NCBI RefSeq assembly: GCF_030296015.1
Contig: NZ_AP027368.1
Location: 2,542,001-2,606,000, forward strand
Direction of reading: 5' to 3'
DNA: 64,000 nucleotides
Origin: Ferrimonas sp. YFM
GTDB taxonomy: Bacteria > Pseudomonadota > Gammaproteobacteria > Enterobacterales > Shewanellaceae
A program made the position numbers and the translations under genes. The notes beneath the pieces are model-generated. The model was not told the DNA's origin. It saw only the letters and a program-made list of their open reading frames with translations, and made no database searches. This document shows positions 45,716 to 54,748 of this stretch, in pieces (the stretch's first letter is position 1; each line of letters opens with the position of its first letter).

Positions 45716-46390
45716 TCAGAGCTCGAACGCGTAGAGCCAACCTACCAGAAACTTAGGGTCATCCTGGCTCTTGTCGGTATCACTGACGGCCCAGTAAACA
45801 TCACCGACCTGCGTGGTTTTGGTTAAGGTAATCTTGTAGTCGATGTAATCCTCCTCTGTTGCCACATCCCAAAAGGTCTTACCGACGGACGCACTGATCA
45901 CCAGGGTCTCGGACAGGCCGTATTCTGCGCTCAGCGCCACATAGAGCGCATCTTCGTAGATCTCGGCACCGCTGTCGGTATTGGTGGTGTAGGCAGTCTC
46001 CAGCCCCAGTCCCTTCCAGTTGAGCTTGGCGTACAGCTCACCGAAGTCGGCGTCGTAGGACTCGCCCTCAAACCCGGCGTTGGGGTAGGCGTAATAGATG
46101 TAGCCAAGATCAAACCCCAGCCCACTCAGCTCACCGGCGTAGCCGCCATAAAGGTCCACCTCGTAGCTGGTGTCATCGCCAAAGTCGACGCTGGATGCCC
46201 AACCTCCCACATAGAAACCGGACTCGCCCAGGTAATCCAGGCCGGCAGAGACCGCCGGTGCCCCATCGGACAGGCTGGTTCCGCGCCACAGGTAGTCACT
46301 GGCCACCCCGAAATTGCCATAGAGTTCCGCGTTGGCCTGAGTCGCGGCAAACAGGCCCAAAGGAAGACATAAATACGCCATTCTGTTCAT
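45716..46390 (-). CDS. TorF-family (TIGR02001-like) putative porin
   Basis: A 224-residue outer-membrane protein. The signal peptide ends at FAATQANA, and the mature start ELYGNFGVASDYLWRGTSLS is typical of TIGR02001/TorF proteins. Alternating strands such as FYVGGWASSVDFGDDTSYEV fill the rest, and the C terminus is FLVGWLYAFEL. AAGGAGA lies seven bases before the ATG at 46390; a start 30 codons upstream would bury the signal peptide. It lies just after arcC in the same direction and may be the outer-membrane entry route for the cluster substrate, which is inference. Confidence 0.82.
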   Translation of the reverse strand: MNRMAYLCLPLGLFAATQANAELYGNFGVASDYLWRGTSLSDGAPAVSAGLDYLGESGFYVGGWASSVDFGDDTSYEVDLYGGYAGELSGLGFDLGYIYYAYPNAGFEGESYDADFGELYAKLNWKGLGLETAYTTNTDSGAEIYEDALYVALSAEYGLSETLVISASVGKTFWDVATEEDYIDYKITLTKTTQVGDVYWAVSDTDKSQDDPKFLVGWLYAFEL

Positions 46391-46476
46391 AACACTCTCC
46401 TTAAATGGGCAAAGCTTTCCCGGACCCAATCCACCGATTCGGCTCACTGCCCTGCCCTGGTTTTCAGTCGAATTTG

Positions 46477-47412
46477 TCAATAGTAGGTTTTCTCAGCGGT
46501 TGGCTCGATGTGAGTGCCACACTCACCCTTGAGGATGCCGTCAAGCTGGTACAGGGAGCCGATAACCGCCCGGCGGCCGGTGTTCTCCACAAAGCGACAG
46601 ACGGCGTCGACCTTGGGGCCCATGGAGCCGGCGGGGAAGTCGTACCCGGTCAGCGCCTCGGGGGAGATGCGCTTGATCTCCTTCTGCGCCGGGGTGCCAA
46701 AGCCTTCGCAGACATTGCCATCGGTCAGGATGATGAACATATCGGCGTCGATGCACTCGGAGATCATCTCGGCGGTGTAGTCCTTGTCGATGACGCACTC
46801 GATGCCGCAAAGTTTCTCCTGCTCATCCCGGTAGACCGGAATGCCGCCACCGCCGCCGGCAATGACCACACAATCGATGTTGAGCAGCGCGTTAATCTGG
46901 TCAATCTCCAGCACCTGCTTAGGCTTGGGAGAGGCCACCACCTGGCGGTAGTACTCACCATCCGGTTTGTAGATCAGGTGCGGGCGGTCGCTGGTGATCC
47001 GATCCGCCTCCTCCTTGGAATAAACCGGGCCGACAAACTTGGTGGGATTGCCGAAGGCGGGATCGTCCTTGTCCACCAGGGTCTGGGTGATGATGCTGAC
47101 CGGGCGGCAGCCCTCATCCTCGTTGAGCAGCTCCTGTTGCAGCAGGCAGCCGACCATGCCACAGGTTTCCGCGCTGAGGACATCCATGGGATAGGGGGTG
47201 ATGTCCGGCTTCACCTCGTGGTAGCAGGCGTTTTGCTCCATCAGCATCCCCACCTGGGGGCCATTGCCGTGTACAATCACCAGCTCGTTGCCCCGGGCGA
47301 TCTTGGCGATGCTTGCGGACGCCTTCTTGATGTTGTCGTGCTGATTGTCCAGAGTCTGGTGCTGGCCCCGTTGCAGCAGGGCGTTGCCACCCAAAGCCAA
47401 TACGATACGCAT
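46477..47412 (-). CDS. arcC: Carbamate kinase ArcC
   Basis: A 311-residue amino-acid kinase family protein that transfers the phosphate of carbamoyl phosphate to ADP, the ATP-yielding step of agmatine or arginine catabolism. The N terminus is VLALGGNALLQRG, with HGNGPQVGML and, near the C terminus, PAGSMGPKVDAVCRFVE. It starts 12 bases after the aguA copy 1 stop, so it is co-transcribed. It is the only carbamate kinase in the cluster, which would serve both carbamoyltransferases. Confidence 0.95.
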   Translation of the reverse strand: MRIVLALGGNALLQRGQHQTLDNQHDNIKKASASIAKIARGNELVIVHGNGPQVGMLMEQNACYHEVKPDITPYPMDVLSAETCGMVGCLLQQELLNEDEGCRPVSIITQTLVDKDDPAFGNPTKFVGPVYSKEEADRITSDRPHLIYKPDGEYYRQVVASPKPKQVLEIDQINALLNIDCVVIAGGGGGIPVYRDEQEKLCGIECVIDKDYTAEMISECIDADMFIILTDGNVCEGFGTPAQKEIKRISPEALTGYDFPAGSMGPKVDAVCRFVENTGRRAVIGSLYQLDGILKGECGTHIEPTAEKTYY

Positions 47413-47424
47413 TGCCTGGCTCTC

Positions 47425-48534
47425 CTATTTTGCGCCCGCAGGCTGTTCGTGGGTGATGCAGTGGACGATGCCGCCACCGATGGCGATCTCCCGGGCGTTT
47501 GGCAGCTTGACCACCTCGCGACCTGGGAAGCAGCCCTTGAGGGTCTCTACCGCCAGGTCATCGTTGGGATCGTCATAGCTGGGGATGAGGATCAGACCAT
47601 TGCCGATGAGGAAGTTGATGTAGGATCCCACTTGCTCGAAACCGCCATCGATCTCCAGGTTGTAATCGGCCAGATCGTAGTTCTCCGCCTCTTCGGGGGT
47701 GATGAGGATGGGATTCTTGGGCGCCAGCATCTTAACCACCTGCAACTTGCGACCCTGGGCGTCGGTTTCGGTGGAGAGGATGTCGTAAGCGGTGCGAACG
47801 ATGTCGTAGTTCTCACTCTTCTCATCGTCGGTCCACTGCAGCAGCACCTTGCCAGGCTCAACCCAGCAGGCCAGGTCATCGATGTGGCCGCCGGTGCAGT
47901 CGGTTGCCAGGCCTTCGGGCAACCAGATCACCTTGTCGACGCCGCAATACTCCTTCAGGTGCTCTTCAACCTGCTCCTTGGTGAACTGCGGGTTGCGGTT
48001 GCGGTTACACAGCACCGCTTCGGTGGTCATCAGGGTGCCCTGACCGTCGGTGTGGATGGCGCCGCCTTCGACGGTGATGGGCGCCTTATACAGATCCAGC
48101 CACTCCACCTCACAGATCTTTTCCGCCACCTGAGCGGTCTTATCCCAAGGGAAGTAGTGACCATCCTCCAGACCGCCGTAGGCGTTGTAGAGCCAGTCCA
48201 CGCCACGCACTTCACCGGTTTCATCGTTGATCACAAAGCTGGGGGCGGAGTCACGGCACCAGGAGTCGTTGATAGACATCTCCACCACCCGCACCTCTTC
48301 CGGCAGCATGTAACGTGCAGTCTTATATTGGTCGCCACTGGCAATCACGGTCACAGGCTGATATTTGGCGACGGTTTTACAGATGTCGACCCACACTCTT
48401 TGAGCAGGCTTAGCGCCACTGTGCCAATTATTGGCGTGCTCGGGCCAGATCATCCAAAGTTGTTTCTGACGCTCCCACTCGGCAGCCAGGCGGAAGCCAT
48501 CTTTTTTGGGCGTTGATTGAATTTCAAAAGGCAT
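47425..48534 (-). CDS. aguA: Agmatine deiminase, copy 1
   Basis: A 369-residue agmatine deiminase/peptidylarginine deiminase family protein converting agmatine to N-carbamoylputrescine and ammonia. Conserved regions include WMIWPEHANNW, SWCRDSAPSFV, VEGGAIHTDGQG, GGHIDDLACWV with the catalytic His and Asp, and the nucleophile region GGGIVHCITHEQP near 355. The usual GGGNIHCITQQ wording is altered to IV and HE here. The ATG at 48534 was preferred to a TTG four codons upstream. It lies between ptc copy 1 and arcC. Confidence 0.9.
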   Translation of the reverse strand: MPFEIQSTPKKDGFRLAAEWERQKQLWMIWPEHANNWHSGAKPAQRVWVDICKTVAKYQPVTVIASGDQYKTARYMLPEEVRVVEMSINDSWCRDSAPSFVINDETGEVRGVDWLYNAYGGLEDGHYFPWDKTAQVAEKICEVEWLDLYKAPITVEGGAIHTDGQGTLMTTEAVLCNRNRNPQFTKEQVEEHLKEYCGVDKVIWLPEGLATDCTGGHIDDLACWVEPGKVLLQWTDDEKSENYDIVRTAYDILSTETDAQGRKLQVVKMLAPKNPILITPEEAENYDLADYNLEIDGGFEQVGSYINFLIGNGLILIPSYDDPNDDLAVETLKGCFPGREVVKLPNAREIAIGGGIVHCITHEQPAGAK

Positions 48535-48644
48535 AATATTTTCCAATTCTGCGAGTTGTTGCTGACAATAAAGATGAAGAGCCCCCCACCGAAAAGCAGA
48601 GCGCTCTTCAGTGTCAGCGATATTTCAATTACTCTGTATTCGTT

Positions 48645-49742
48645 CTATTTAGGAAAAATAGAATTCAGCAGCTTGTCCGTACGAGCCTGGAAGAACTCAA
48701 TGTCCTCCTGTTTTGGCTCAATATGATGCGGATGACTGTAATAAGTCAGCAGGGCCATCATGGCACTCAGACGGTTTTCCGCTTCATCAAACACCACAGA
48801 GCGGCCGCTCTCCATCACCTCACGGGTCACCTCCTTGTGCTCCTCCCACTGGGTGCCGCCGGCGTTGGCTGGCAGAACGTGCATAAACTTGGTTTCCGGG
48901 CCCGCCTTCTCCATCAGTTCCATGGTGGTCACATAGTTCTCACCGAAGATGACGTCACGTTTGGACACCTCTTCCGGGCTGCGTCCCCAGCACCACTCTT
49001 CTGCCTGGATAAAGTCGGCTCCCACCACCTCGTTGACGTCGTCGGTGATGATCAGGCGGCCGCCAGACAACTCGTTGTTGGCGTTGGCAATGTCGATCAC
49101 CTGTTGCGGCAGGTTATAGCCCATGGGGCTGATCACCTTCATGGTCATCCCCAGCTTGGAGGTGGCGTAGGCCAGGGAGGCGGTTGGAGTGGAGGCATCA
49201 CCAATCACCACCACCACGGCGTCTTCCAACTTCTTACCCTCTGGCAGGTGCTCTTTGATGGTCAGCAGATCCGCCAGGCACTGGGTGGGGTGGTTACCGC
49301 AGTCGTCACCGTGGACATCGCAGCTCATGGCGTTGATCACCGGAATGGTGGACGCCTCGGCATAGCGCTCGATGTCGGCATAGAGATCATCACGTATCAT
49401 CACCACATCGCACATGCGAGCCACCACCCGGGAGGTGTCTTCCAGGGTCTCCTTGGTGTTCAGGTGAATATCCCGTGGAGACAAAAACAGTGCGTGGCCG
49501 CCCAACAGAGTGGCTGCGGTTTCAAAAGACACCCGGGTGCGGGTAGAGGACTGCTGGAATATCATCCCCAATGACTTACTCTTGAATGTTTGAGGCAGTG
49601 CATTTTTACGACGGGCTTCTTTTAATACTTCCATTAACTCAATCCAATTAAGAATTTCCTCTTTACTGAATTGGTTCATATTAAGAAAGTGAGTCAAATG
49701 TTGTTTATTAAGCACAGTTGCGCTTGAGCTAGGAAGTCTCAT
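48645..49742 (-). CDS. Putrescine/ornithine-type carbamoyltransferase, copy 1
   Basis: A 365-residue transcarbamylase, expected here to phosphorolyse N-carbamoylputrescine to putrescine and carbamoyl phosphate. The carbamoyl-phosphate loop SSTRTR lies at residues 65-70, and HPTQCLAD in an eight-residue insertion (CDVHGDDCGNHPTQ). The HCLP block reads MHVLPA, with Val in place of the Cys that contacts the substrate side chain in ornithine carbamoyltransferases. A start at Met22 is possible. It shares most family blocks with copy 2 (51246-52262) but differs clearly in the insertion. Confidence 0.85.
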   Translation of the reverse strand: MRLPSSSATVLNKQHLTHFLNMNQFSKEEILNWIELMEVLKEARRKNALPQTFKSKSLGMIFQQSSTRTRVSFETAATLLGGHALFLSPRDIHLNTKETLEDTSRVVARMCDVVMIRDDLYADIERYAEASTIPVINAMSCDVHGDDCGNHPTQCLADLLTIKEHLPEGKKLEDAVVVVIGDASTPTASLAYATSKLGMTMKVISPMGYNLPQQVIDIANANNELSGGRLIITDDVNEVVGADFIQAEEWCWGRSPEEVSKRDVIFGENYVTTMELMEKAGPETKFMHVLPANAGGTQWEEHKEVTREVMESGRSVVFDEAENRLSAMMALLTYYSHPHHIEPKQEDIEFFQARTDKLLNSIFPK

Positions 49743-49790
49743 ACCTATCTCCAGTTATATTTAAATTGTATTTAGGGTTGTTTGTTTAAA

Positions 49791-51185
49791 TTAAACAGAC
49801 TCGGCGATCTCTTCGCCTTCACCGTTATCCATTTTGGCCAGGCACCGATTCACCATCAGCATGCCTACCCCTATGGTGATCACGCAGCCCACCAACAACG
49901 AGGTCAGATAGAGCGAGTCAACAGGCTCTCCCGGGGGCACCAGCAGGAACCAGATGCAGGCACAAATAACCACAAAGGGCGAGAGCGCAATCAGCCTGAC
50001 CATTGCCTTGCCGCCTTTCACCTTGAAGGGCCTGTGAGCAACGCCGTCAATCTTTCTCAGCCGCAGGAAAGCCGAGAACATGGTCAGATAGGGCAGGAAG
50101 AAGATGATGGTGGAGAAGGCCAGCAGCACCCAGAACAGCTCTTCGGCGTCCTTGGCCATAAAGCCATAGAGGATCACCTCGGCAATGGAGATGGCACCGC
50201 CGAGTAGGGCTGCACCGATGGGCGCCTTGGTCTTGGGATGCATCTTGGCAAACACCGAGGGCAGCTCACCCTCCTGCCCCGCCGCCATCGCAGCTTCGTT
50301 CGCAGCCATACACCAGGTCACGTTGTTGGTGAAGAAGGTGAACATCAGCATGGCCCCCAGGGCATAGATGATCAGGGCGTTGTTGTTACCGAAGATGGAC
50401 ACGAAGGTATCCACGAAGCCATTGATCAGCCCCAGCTCCTCAACGGGTACCGACACCAGGATGCCAGCGGTGGCAAACAGGTACATGACGATGACAACCA
50501 CACCGGCAATGGCGAACCCTTTGGGGATGCTCTTCTCTGGCGATTTGATGTGGCGTGACATACAGGCGATGGTGTCCCAGCCACTGACGTTGAATACCAC
50601 CATGGCCAGGAAGCCGATGCCAGCGCCCCATTGGGGCATCATGGTTTCGGTGGTGAACTCTGTGGCCGACCCCTTGGTCATGGCCACGTAGATGCCGCCT
50701 ACCGAGAGAATGATGATGAACAGCAGTTTCAGGATTGCGCCAATGTTGGGCAGCCACTTGGCGAACTTCATGTCCTGACACAGGGCCAGGGTCATCAACA
50801 CAATCAAGCCGATGCAGATGCTCGCCTGAGCGACGTAGCCCATGTCCGGGAAGAACAGCTGGGCAAAGACACCGGAGAACAACAGGAATGCGGTCGGGAC
50901 GAACAGCATCATATTGATCCAGTACAGCCAGGACAGGTTGCCGGCCGCCCGGGCGCCATAGGCCCGCTTGATCCAGTCGTAGATCCCCCCTTCATTGGGA
51001 TAGGTTGTTGCCAGCTCTGCCACCACCAGGATGTAGGGCACCACATAGACCACGGCGATGAAGATCCACCAGAAGTAGACCTGGGCACCGACACTGGCTG
51101 CAGCGGTAAGCTGATCCAAAAACAGCAATGCGGAGATTACATAGAGCACGATATCAAACGTGCCCATACTTCTACCTTCAGACAT
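49791..51185 (-). CDS. APC-family amino acid/amine exchanger (probable agmatine-putrescine antiporter)
   Basis: A 464-residue permease with about twelve hydrophobic helices. Family blocks are VVAELATTYPNEGGIYDWIKRAYG, SGWDTIACMSRHIKSPEKSIPKGFAI and PIGAALLGGAISIAEV. Its place between the two sets of agmatine deiminase and carbamoyltransferase genes suggests exchange of agmatine for putrescine, as in other agmatine clusters. AAGGAGG lies seven bases before the ATG at 51185. Substrate identity is inferred from context only. Confidence 0.87.
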   Translation of the reverse strand: MSEGRSMGTFDIVLYVISALLFLDQLTAAASVGAQVYFWWIFIAVVYVVPYILVVAELATTYPNEGGIYDWIKRAYGARAAGNLSWLYWINMMLFVPTAFLLFSGVFAQLFFPDMGYVAQASICIGLIVLMTLALCQDMKFAKWLPNIGAILKLLFIIILSVGGIYVAMTKGSATEFTTETMMPQWGAGIGFLAMVVFNVSGWDTIACMSRHIKSPEKSIPKGFAIAGVVVIVMYLFATAGILVSVPVEELGLINGFVDTFVSIFGNNNALIIYALGAMLMFTFFTNNVTWCMAANEAAMAAGQEGELPSVFAKMHPKTKAPIGAALLGGAISIAEVILYGFMAKDAEELFWVLLAFSTIIFFLPYLTMFSAFLRLRKIDGVAHRPFKVKGGKAMVRLIALSPFVVICACIWFLLVPPGEPVDSLYLTSLLVGCVITIGVGMLMVNRCLAKMDNGEGEEIAESV

Positions 51186-51245
51186 AATGCCTCCTTGGAG
51201 AGTTATGCCGGGACTCAACTCTCATCCGCAGCCCCGGCGAGTCGA

Positions 51246-52262
51246 TCACAGATTCCGTGACATCAGAAACTCTTTAACAACGTTTTCCGCGTGGGCTTTC
51301 ATCCTGGGCTTCTCTTCGGTCTGCAGCATGGAGACCAACAGCGCCATCTCGGAGTACATGCGGTTTTCCGCCTGGTCGAAGATGATGCTGCGGTCGTGAT
51401 CCATCACCCAGTCGGTGACCTCGGCGTTGCGGATGGCGGGCAGGTAGTGCATGAACTTCATGTGGTCCGGCCCTTTGCGGAAGACGGCTTCGTTGACCTG
51501 GAAGTTGGGAATAAAGATGCTCTTACGGCGCTCGGCATCGTCTTCCTGGCCGTGATACCAGAGGGTGCCGGTGTAAACGAAATCAGCGTCGCGTATGGCG
51601 GCTTCGGCGTCCTCGGTGACAATGAACTGGCCACCACCAGCCTCTGCGGCATTCTGCGCCCGCTCCAGGTTCTCACCGGTCAGGCGGAAGCCTTCAGGGG
51701 AGACGTGGTACAGCTTGATGCCAAAGCGAGTCAGGAACTGGGCGTGGTTGTTGGCAACGCACTCATAATCTGAGGTATCGCCAATCCAGGCGACGGTCAG
51801 GTCGGACAGCTCCTTCTCCTTTGGCTTGTGCTCAAGGATGGTCATCAGGTCGGACAGCACCTGGCAGGGATGCAGAGTCCAGGTCATGGCGTTGATCAGC
51901 GGGATGTCCACATGCTTGGCAAACTCCAGCATGTCGTCATGCTCGTGCACCCGGGCGCAGACGATGTCACAAAAACGGGAAACCACTTTGGCGGTATCGT
52001 AGAGAGACTCATAACCGGTTCCCATGTGGATCTCACCGGGTCTCAGGTAGAGGGCGTGACCGCCCAGTTTGGTCATGGCCACTTCGAAGGAGATGCGGGT
52101 GCGGGTGGAGGATTCCTCAAAGATCATCCCTAAGGACTTTCCTTTGAGCAGCTCTGGACAGGCGCCAACCTTGTCGAAACTTTTCAGCATCAGAGACAAC
52201 TCGGCCAGATCCAGAAGTTGCTCGTTAGTGAAGTCGATGGGATCAATAAAGTTATTCATCAT
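51246..52262 (-). CDS. Putrescine/ornithine-type carbamoyltransferase, copy 2
   Basis: A 338-residue transcarbamylase. SSTRTR lies at residues 51-56, LHPCQVLSD is the middle signature, and the HCLP block is MHYLPA, with Tyr in place of Cys. The C terminus is a long helix as in putrescine carbamoyltransferases. It lacks the insertion present in copy 1. It lies 21 bases after the aguA copy 2 stop and before the exchanger gene. Whether it prefers carbamoylputrescine or another amine cannot be read from sequence. Confidence 0.85.
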   Translation of the reverse strand: MMNNFIDPIDFTNEQLLDLAELSLMLKSFDKVGACPELLKGKSLGMIFEESSTRTRISFEVAMTKLGGHALYLRPGEIHMGTGYESLYDTAKVVSRFCDIVCARVHEHDDMLEFAKHVDIPLINAMTWTLHPCQVLSDLMTILEHKPKEKELSDLTVAWIGDTSDYECVANNHAQFLTRFGIKLYHVSPEGFRLTGENLERAQNAAEAGGGQFIVTEDAEAAIRDADFVYTGTLWYHGQEDDAERRKSIFIPNFQVNEAVFRKGPDHMKFMHYLPAIRNAEVTDWVMDHDRSIIFDQAENRMYSEMALLVSMLQTEEKPRMKAHAENVVKEFLMSRNL

Positions 52263-52283
52263 ATTTACCTGCTATGTTTTATT

Positions 52284-53378
52284 TTACGCTTTTGGTTGTT
52301 GCTGAGTAATACAGTGGATATTCCCGCCACCCAATATAATTTCCCGGGCAAAGATACCCACCACCTTGCGGTTGGGGAAATAATCTTCAAGGATGTTATG
52401 AACTACTTGGTCGTTTGCATCATTAAAGGTCGGATATAAAACGATGTTGTTACCTATATAGAAATTAAGGTAAGTGGCCCCCGTTCTATCACCGGGTTGC
52501 CTTGGCTCGGCATATTCATCCATGTCGATGCCAAAACACTCCTCTTCGCTATAAATAATGGGTTTTGGCTGAGGGAACTTGACCACTTTTAATTTTCTTC
52601 CCTGGGCATCAGTTTCCGATTCGAGAATATCCAGGCAGCGCTTGGACAATGCATATTGCGGGTCACTCTCATCGTCGGTCCATGCGAGGGCGACCACCCC
52701 AGGGGCCAGGAAACAGCATACGTTGTCCACATGACCGTCGGTCTCATCTTCGTACAGTCCGTTTTCCAGCCAGATAACCTTGGAGATGTTGAGATAGTCC
52801 TCGAGGTACGTCTCCACCTGCTCCTTGGAGAGGTCTGGATTGCGGTTGGGATTGAGCAGACACTCTTCGGTGGTCACCACGGTGCCTTCACCGTCAACAT
52901 GGATGCTGCCCCCCTCCAGGACGATCTCCGGCCGGTATCTGTCCGCCCGCTCCATCTCCAGGATCTTCTGCCCCGCCAGCTCACAATGATTCCAGGGAAA
53001 GTGCAGGCCTTCGGACAGGCCGCCATAGGCGTTGAACTGCCAATGTACACCACGCAGATCTCCCTGATCGTTTATCAGAAACGTCGGTCCCGCATCCCGT
53101 GCCCAGGCATCCTTGTGCTCCAGCTCCACCACCCTCACATGCTCAGGCAGTCGAGCCCTGGCGTTGCGGTACTGGGCCGGTGAAGCGCACACAGTCACTG
53201 GCTCCGACTCGGCGATGATGCTGGCCACCTCGATAAACTTCTGCTGAACGGGTTTGGCCCCCAGCCTCCAGTTATCACTGTTCTCTGGCCAAATCAGCCA
53301 ACAACCAGAATGAGGTTCCCATTCCGCAGGCATGCGAAATCCATCTTCCCGAGGCGTTGTACTCAGAGTTCTAGACAT
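52284..53378 (-). CDS. aguA: Agmatine deiminase, copy 2
   Basis: A 364-residue agmatine deiminase with the canonical motifs WARDAGPTFL-like AWARDAGPTFL, LEGGSIHVDGEGT, DGHVDNVCCFL and GGGNIHCITQQQP, so it fits the family better than copy 1. The ATG at 53378 has GGAGAAA upstream and was chosen over an ATG four codons earlier. It is the first structural gene after the TetR gene, 80 bases downstream of it. Confidence 0.93.
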   Translation of the reverse strand: MSRTLSTTPREDGFRMPAEWEPHSGCWLIWPENSDNWRLGAKPVQQKFIEVASIIAESEPVTVCASPAQYRNARARLPEHVRVVELEHKDAWARDAGPTFLINDQGDLRGVHWQFNAYGGLSEGLHFPWNHCELAGQKILEMERADRYRPEIVLEGGSIHVDGEGTVVTTEECLLNPNRNPDLSKEQVETYLEDYLNISKVIWLENGLYEDETDGHVDNVCCFLAPGVVALAWTDDESDPQYALSKRCLDILESETDAQGRKLKVVKFPQPKPIIYSEEECFGIDMDEYAEPRQPGDRTGATYLNFYIGNNIVLYPTFNDANDQVVHNILEDYFPNRKVVGIFAREIILGGGNIHCITQQQPKA

Positions 53379-53458
53379 TGCTTTCTCCATATTTCAGGCA
53401 ATAGGGGGCCTGGGGACAGATATCTGCCCCTAGGGTTATCTTGCTTTAGAGTTTTCGG

Positions 53459-54058
53459 TTATTTTCTGGGAAGATACTCTGGTAAGTAATAACTCAGGTA
53501 TCTTTCAGTCAACTTTATCGATTCTTCAATGATGTGTTTTGGAACAGGTTTACCCTCTTCATCCTGAGAAAAATAGAGGCTGTCGCCGGCTTCCAAAGCA
53601 ATAGTGAATATATTGATACCGGTGGGTAACTCGGGCAATTTAAAGAAGCGCGCATACTGCTTCTCGATCTCAACACCCAATTGCTGGTCGATATCTTTGG
53701 ATGCCTCTTTTATCGAGACAAAAGGGTGCTGGCTGTACAATAGTTTCTTGGCAAGAGGATTGTTATCGCAATACTCCATCAGTGAATACTCGATGTGACG
53801 GTTAATATCCTTCCAATGTTCGATGCACTTATCGTCCAGACAGGTCCGGGTGACCTCGATAAAATCATCAAACACCTTGGTCATCATCACGTACATCAGT
53901 GACTCAACATTGGGGTAGTAACTGTAGATGGTTGAGGAGGACATATGCGCCTCAGAGGCGATGTCGTAGATGGAGATATTATTGATATTGTGCGACCTCG
54001 CCAGTCGCATCAGCGCATCCTGAATCCGCTGAATTCTCTCATCCTTAGTCTGCTTCAT
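53459..54058 (-). CDS. TetR-family regulator of the agmatine cluster
   Basis: A 199-residue regulator with an N-terminal helix-turn-helix: IQDALMRLARSHNINNISIY to MSSSTIYSYYPNVESLM. The C-terminal half is helical with no obvious ligand motif. The ATG at 54058 was taken because the frame upstream looks non-coding and GGGGGGAG precedes it; a start at 54202 is open. It lies at the head of the minus-strand agmatine cluster, so it probably senses agmatine or a product. No clear paired operator was found. Confidence 0.83.
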   Translation of the reverse strand: MKQTKDERIQRIQDALMRLARSHNINNISIYDIASEAHMSSSTIYSYYPNVESLMYVMMTKVFDDFIEVTRTCLDDKCIEHWKDINRHIEYSLMEYCDNNPLAKKLLYSQHPFVSIKEASKDIDQQLGVEIEKQYARFFKLPELPTGINIFTIALEAGDSLYFSQDEEGKPVPKHIIEESIKLTERYLSYYLPEYLPRK

Positions 54059-54477
54059 CTCCCCCCCCGACACACCCTTATACAGGGCACTGAATTTTGG
54101 TTTGACCTTACTGTATCTGCCTGCCGGGGGAGGAAGTTGATATGTGTCAATTCCTCTAATGCTTAGTGTGAATGAGGTGTGTATGGCGTTACTGAGGCGC
54201 ATATGGGATGGATTTAGAAGCGATAGTCTAGAAGACTGATACAGATCAATAGTTAACTACCGTCGTGGCCCAAAACCTGCTTAATAGCATCCACCACCAG
54301 GCTGACAATCTGACACGGATGCCCCGAGCTTGACCCATTGCCTGCCTTTACCCCCGAGCACGCCTCAGCATCCCGGTTGCACCAATTCGTCCGGGTACCA
54401 CTACCCGACAGGCACAATACAAATTCTCAAACCAACAAAATTAAGGGGATATACAAACAGAGTAACGGAGAGGCTGA
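54059..54477. other. Gene-free stretch upstream of the TetR gene
   Basis: About 420 bases. It should hold the TetR/agmatine promoter. The short inverted repeat AGTCT AGA AGACT at 54224-54236 is the only symmetric element and is too short to call. The right side borders a cytochrome remnant. Confidence 0.45.
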
Positions 54478-54651
54478 TTGAGGCGATCAGCATATCAGCG
54501 CTCAAGAAAACGTCCTCACGACACATCGGACACGATCAAGCGTGTGGGCACCTGCATCGCCTGCCACTCCGACGGCAAGGCCCTGGGTAAGGGGGAAGCC
54601 CCGGATGGCATCACCCACAGCAAGCTGATCAAGGCCCAGATGGCCAAGTAG
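54478..54651 (+). pseudogene. C-terminal remnant of a c-type cytochrome
   Basis: A plus-strand frame ends with RVGTCIACHSDGKALGKGEA and then DGITHSKLIKAQMAK before TAG. CIACH is a haem-binding CXXCH, and the surrounding residues look like the last haem site of a cytochrome. Upstream the frame is blocked by TGA at 54475 and has no start with a ribosome-binding site or signal peptide. A strong terminator still follows, so the 5' part of the gene has probably been deleted. Confidence 0.6.
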
Positions 54652-54666
54652 TTCGCTCGCAACTGA

Positions 54667-54690
54667 AAAAGGGCCCTTCGGGGCCCTTTT
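54667..54690 (+). terminator. Strong rho-independent terminator with UUCG loop
   Basis: AAAAGGGCCC and GGGCCCTTTT pair across TTCG, an especially stable tetraloop. It lies 16 bases after the cytochrome remnant and is preserved although that gene is broken. Confidence 0.9.
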
Positions 54691-54748
54691 CACGTTCTAC
54701 TGAGAGGCCGATTGGTATACTGGCCTGTGACCTAAGGAGGGAGTGAGC

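Noticed and set aside
46405-48516. Very long plus-strand ORF of 703 codons opposite arcC and agmatine deiminase
   Set aside because: It spans two well-supported minus-strand genes and their spacer, so it is a codon-bias artefact.
54224-54236. AGTCT-AGA-AGACT inverted repeat as operator for the agmatine TetR
   Set aside because: Arms of only five bases and no second copy; too common by chance.
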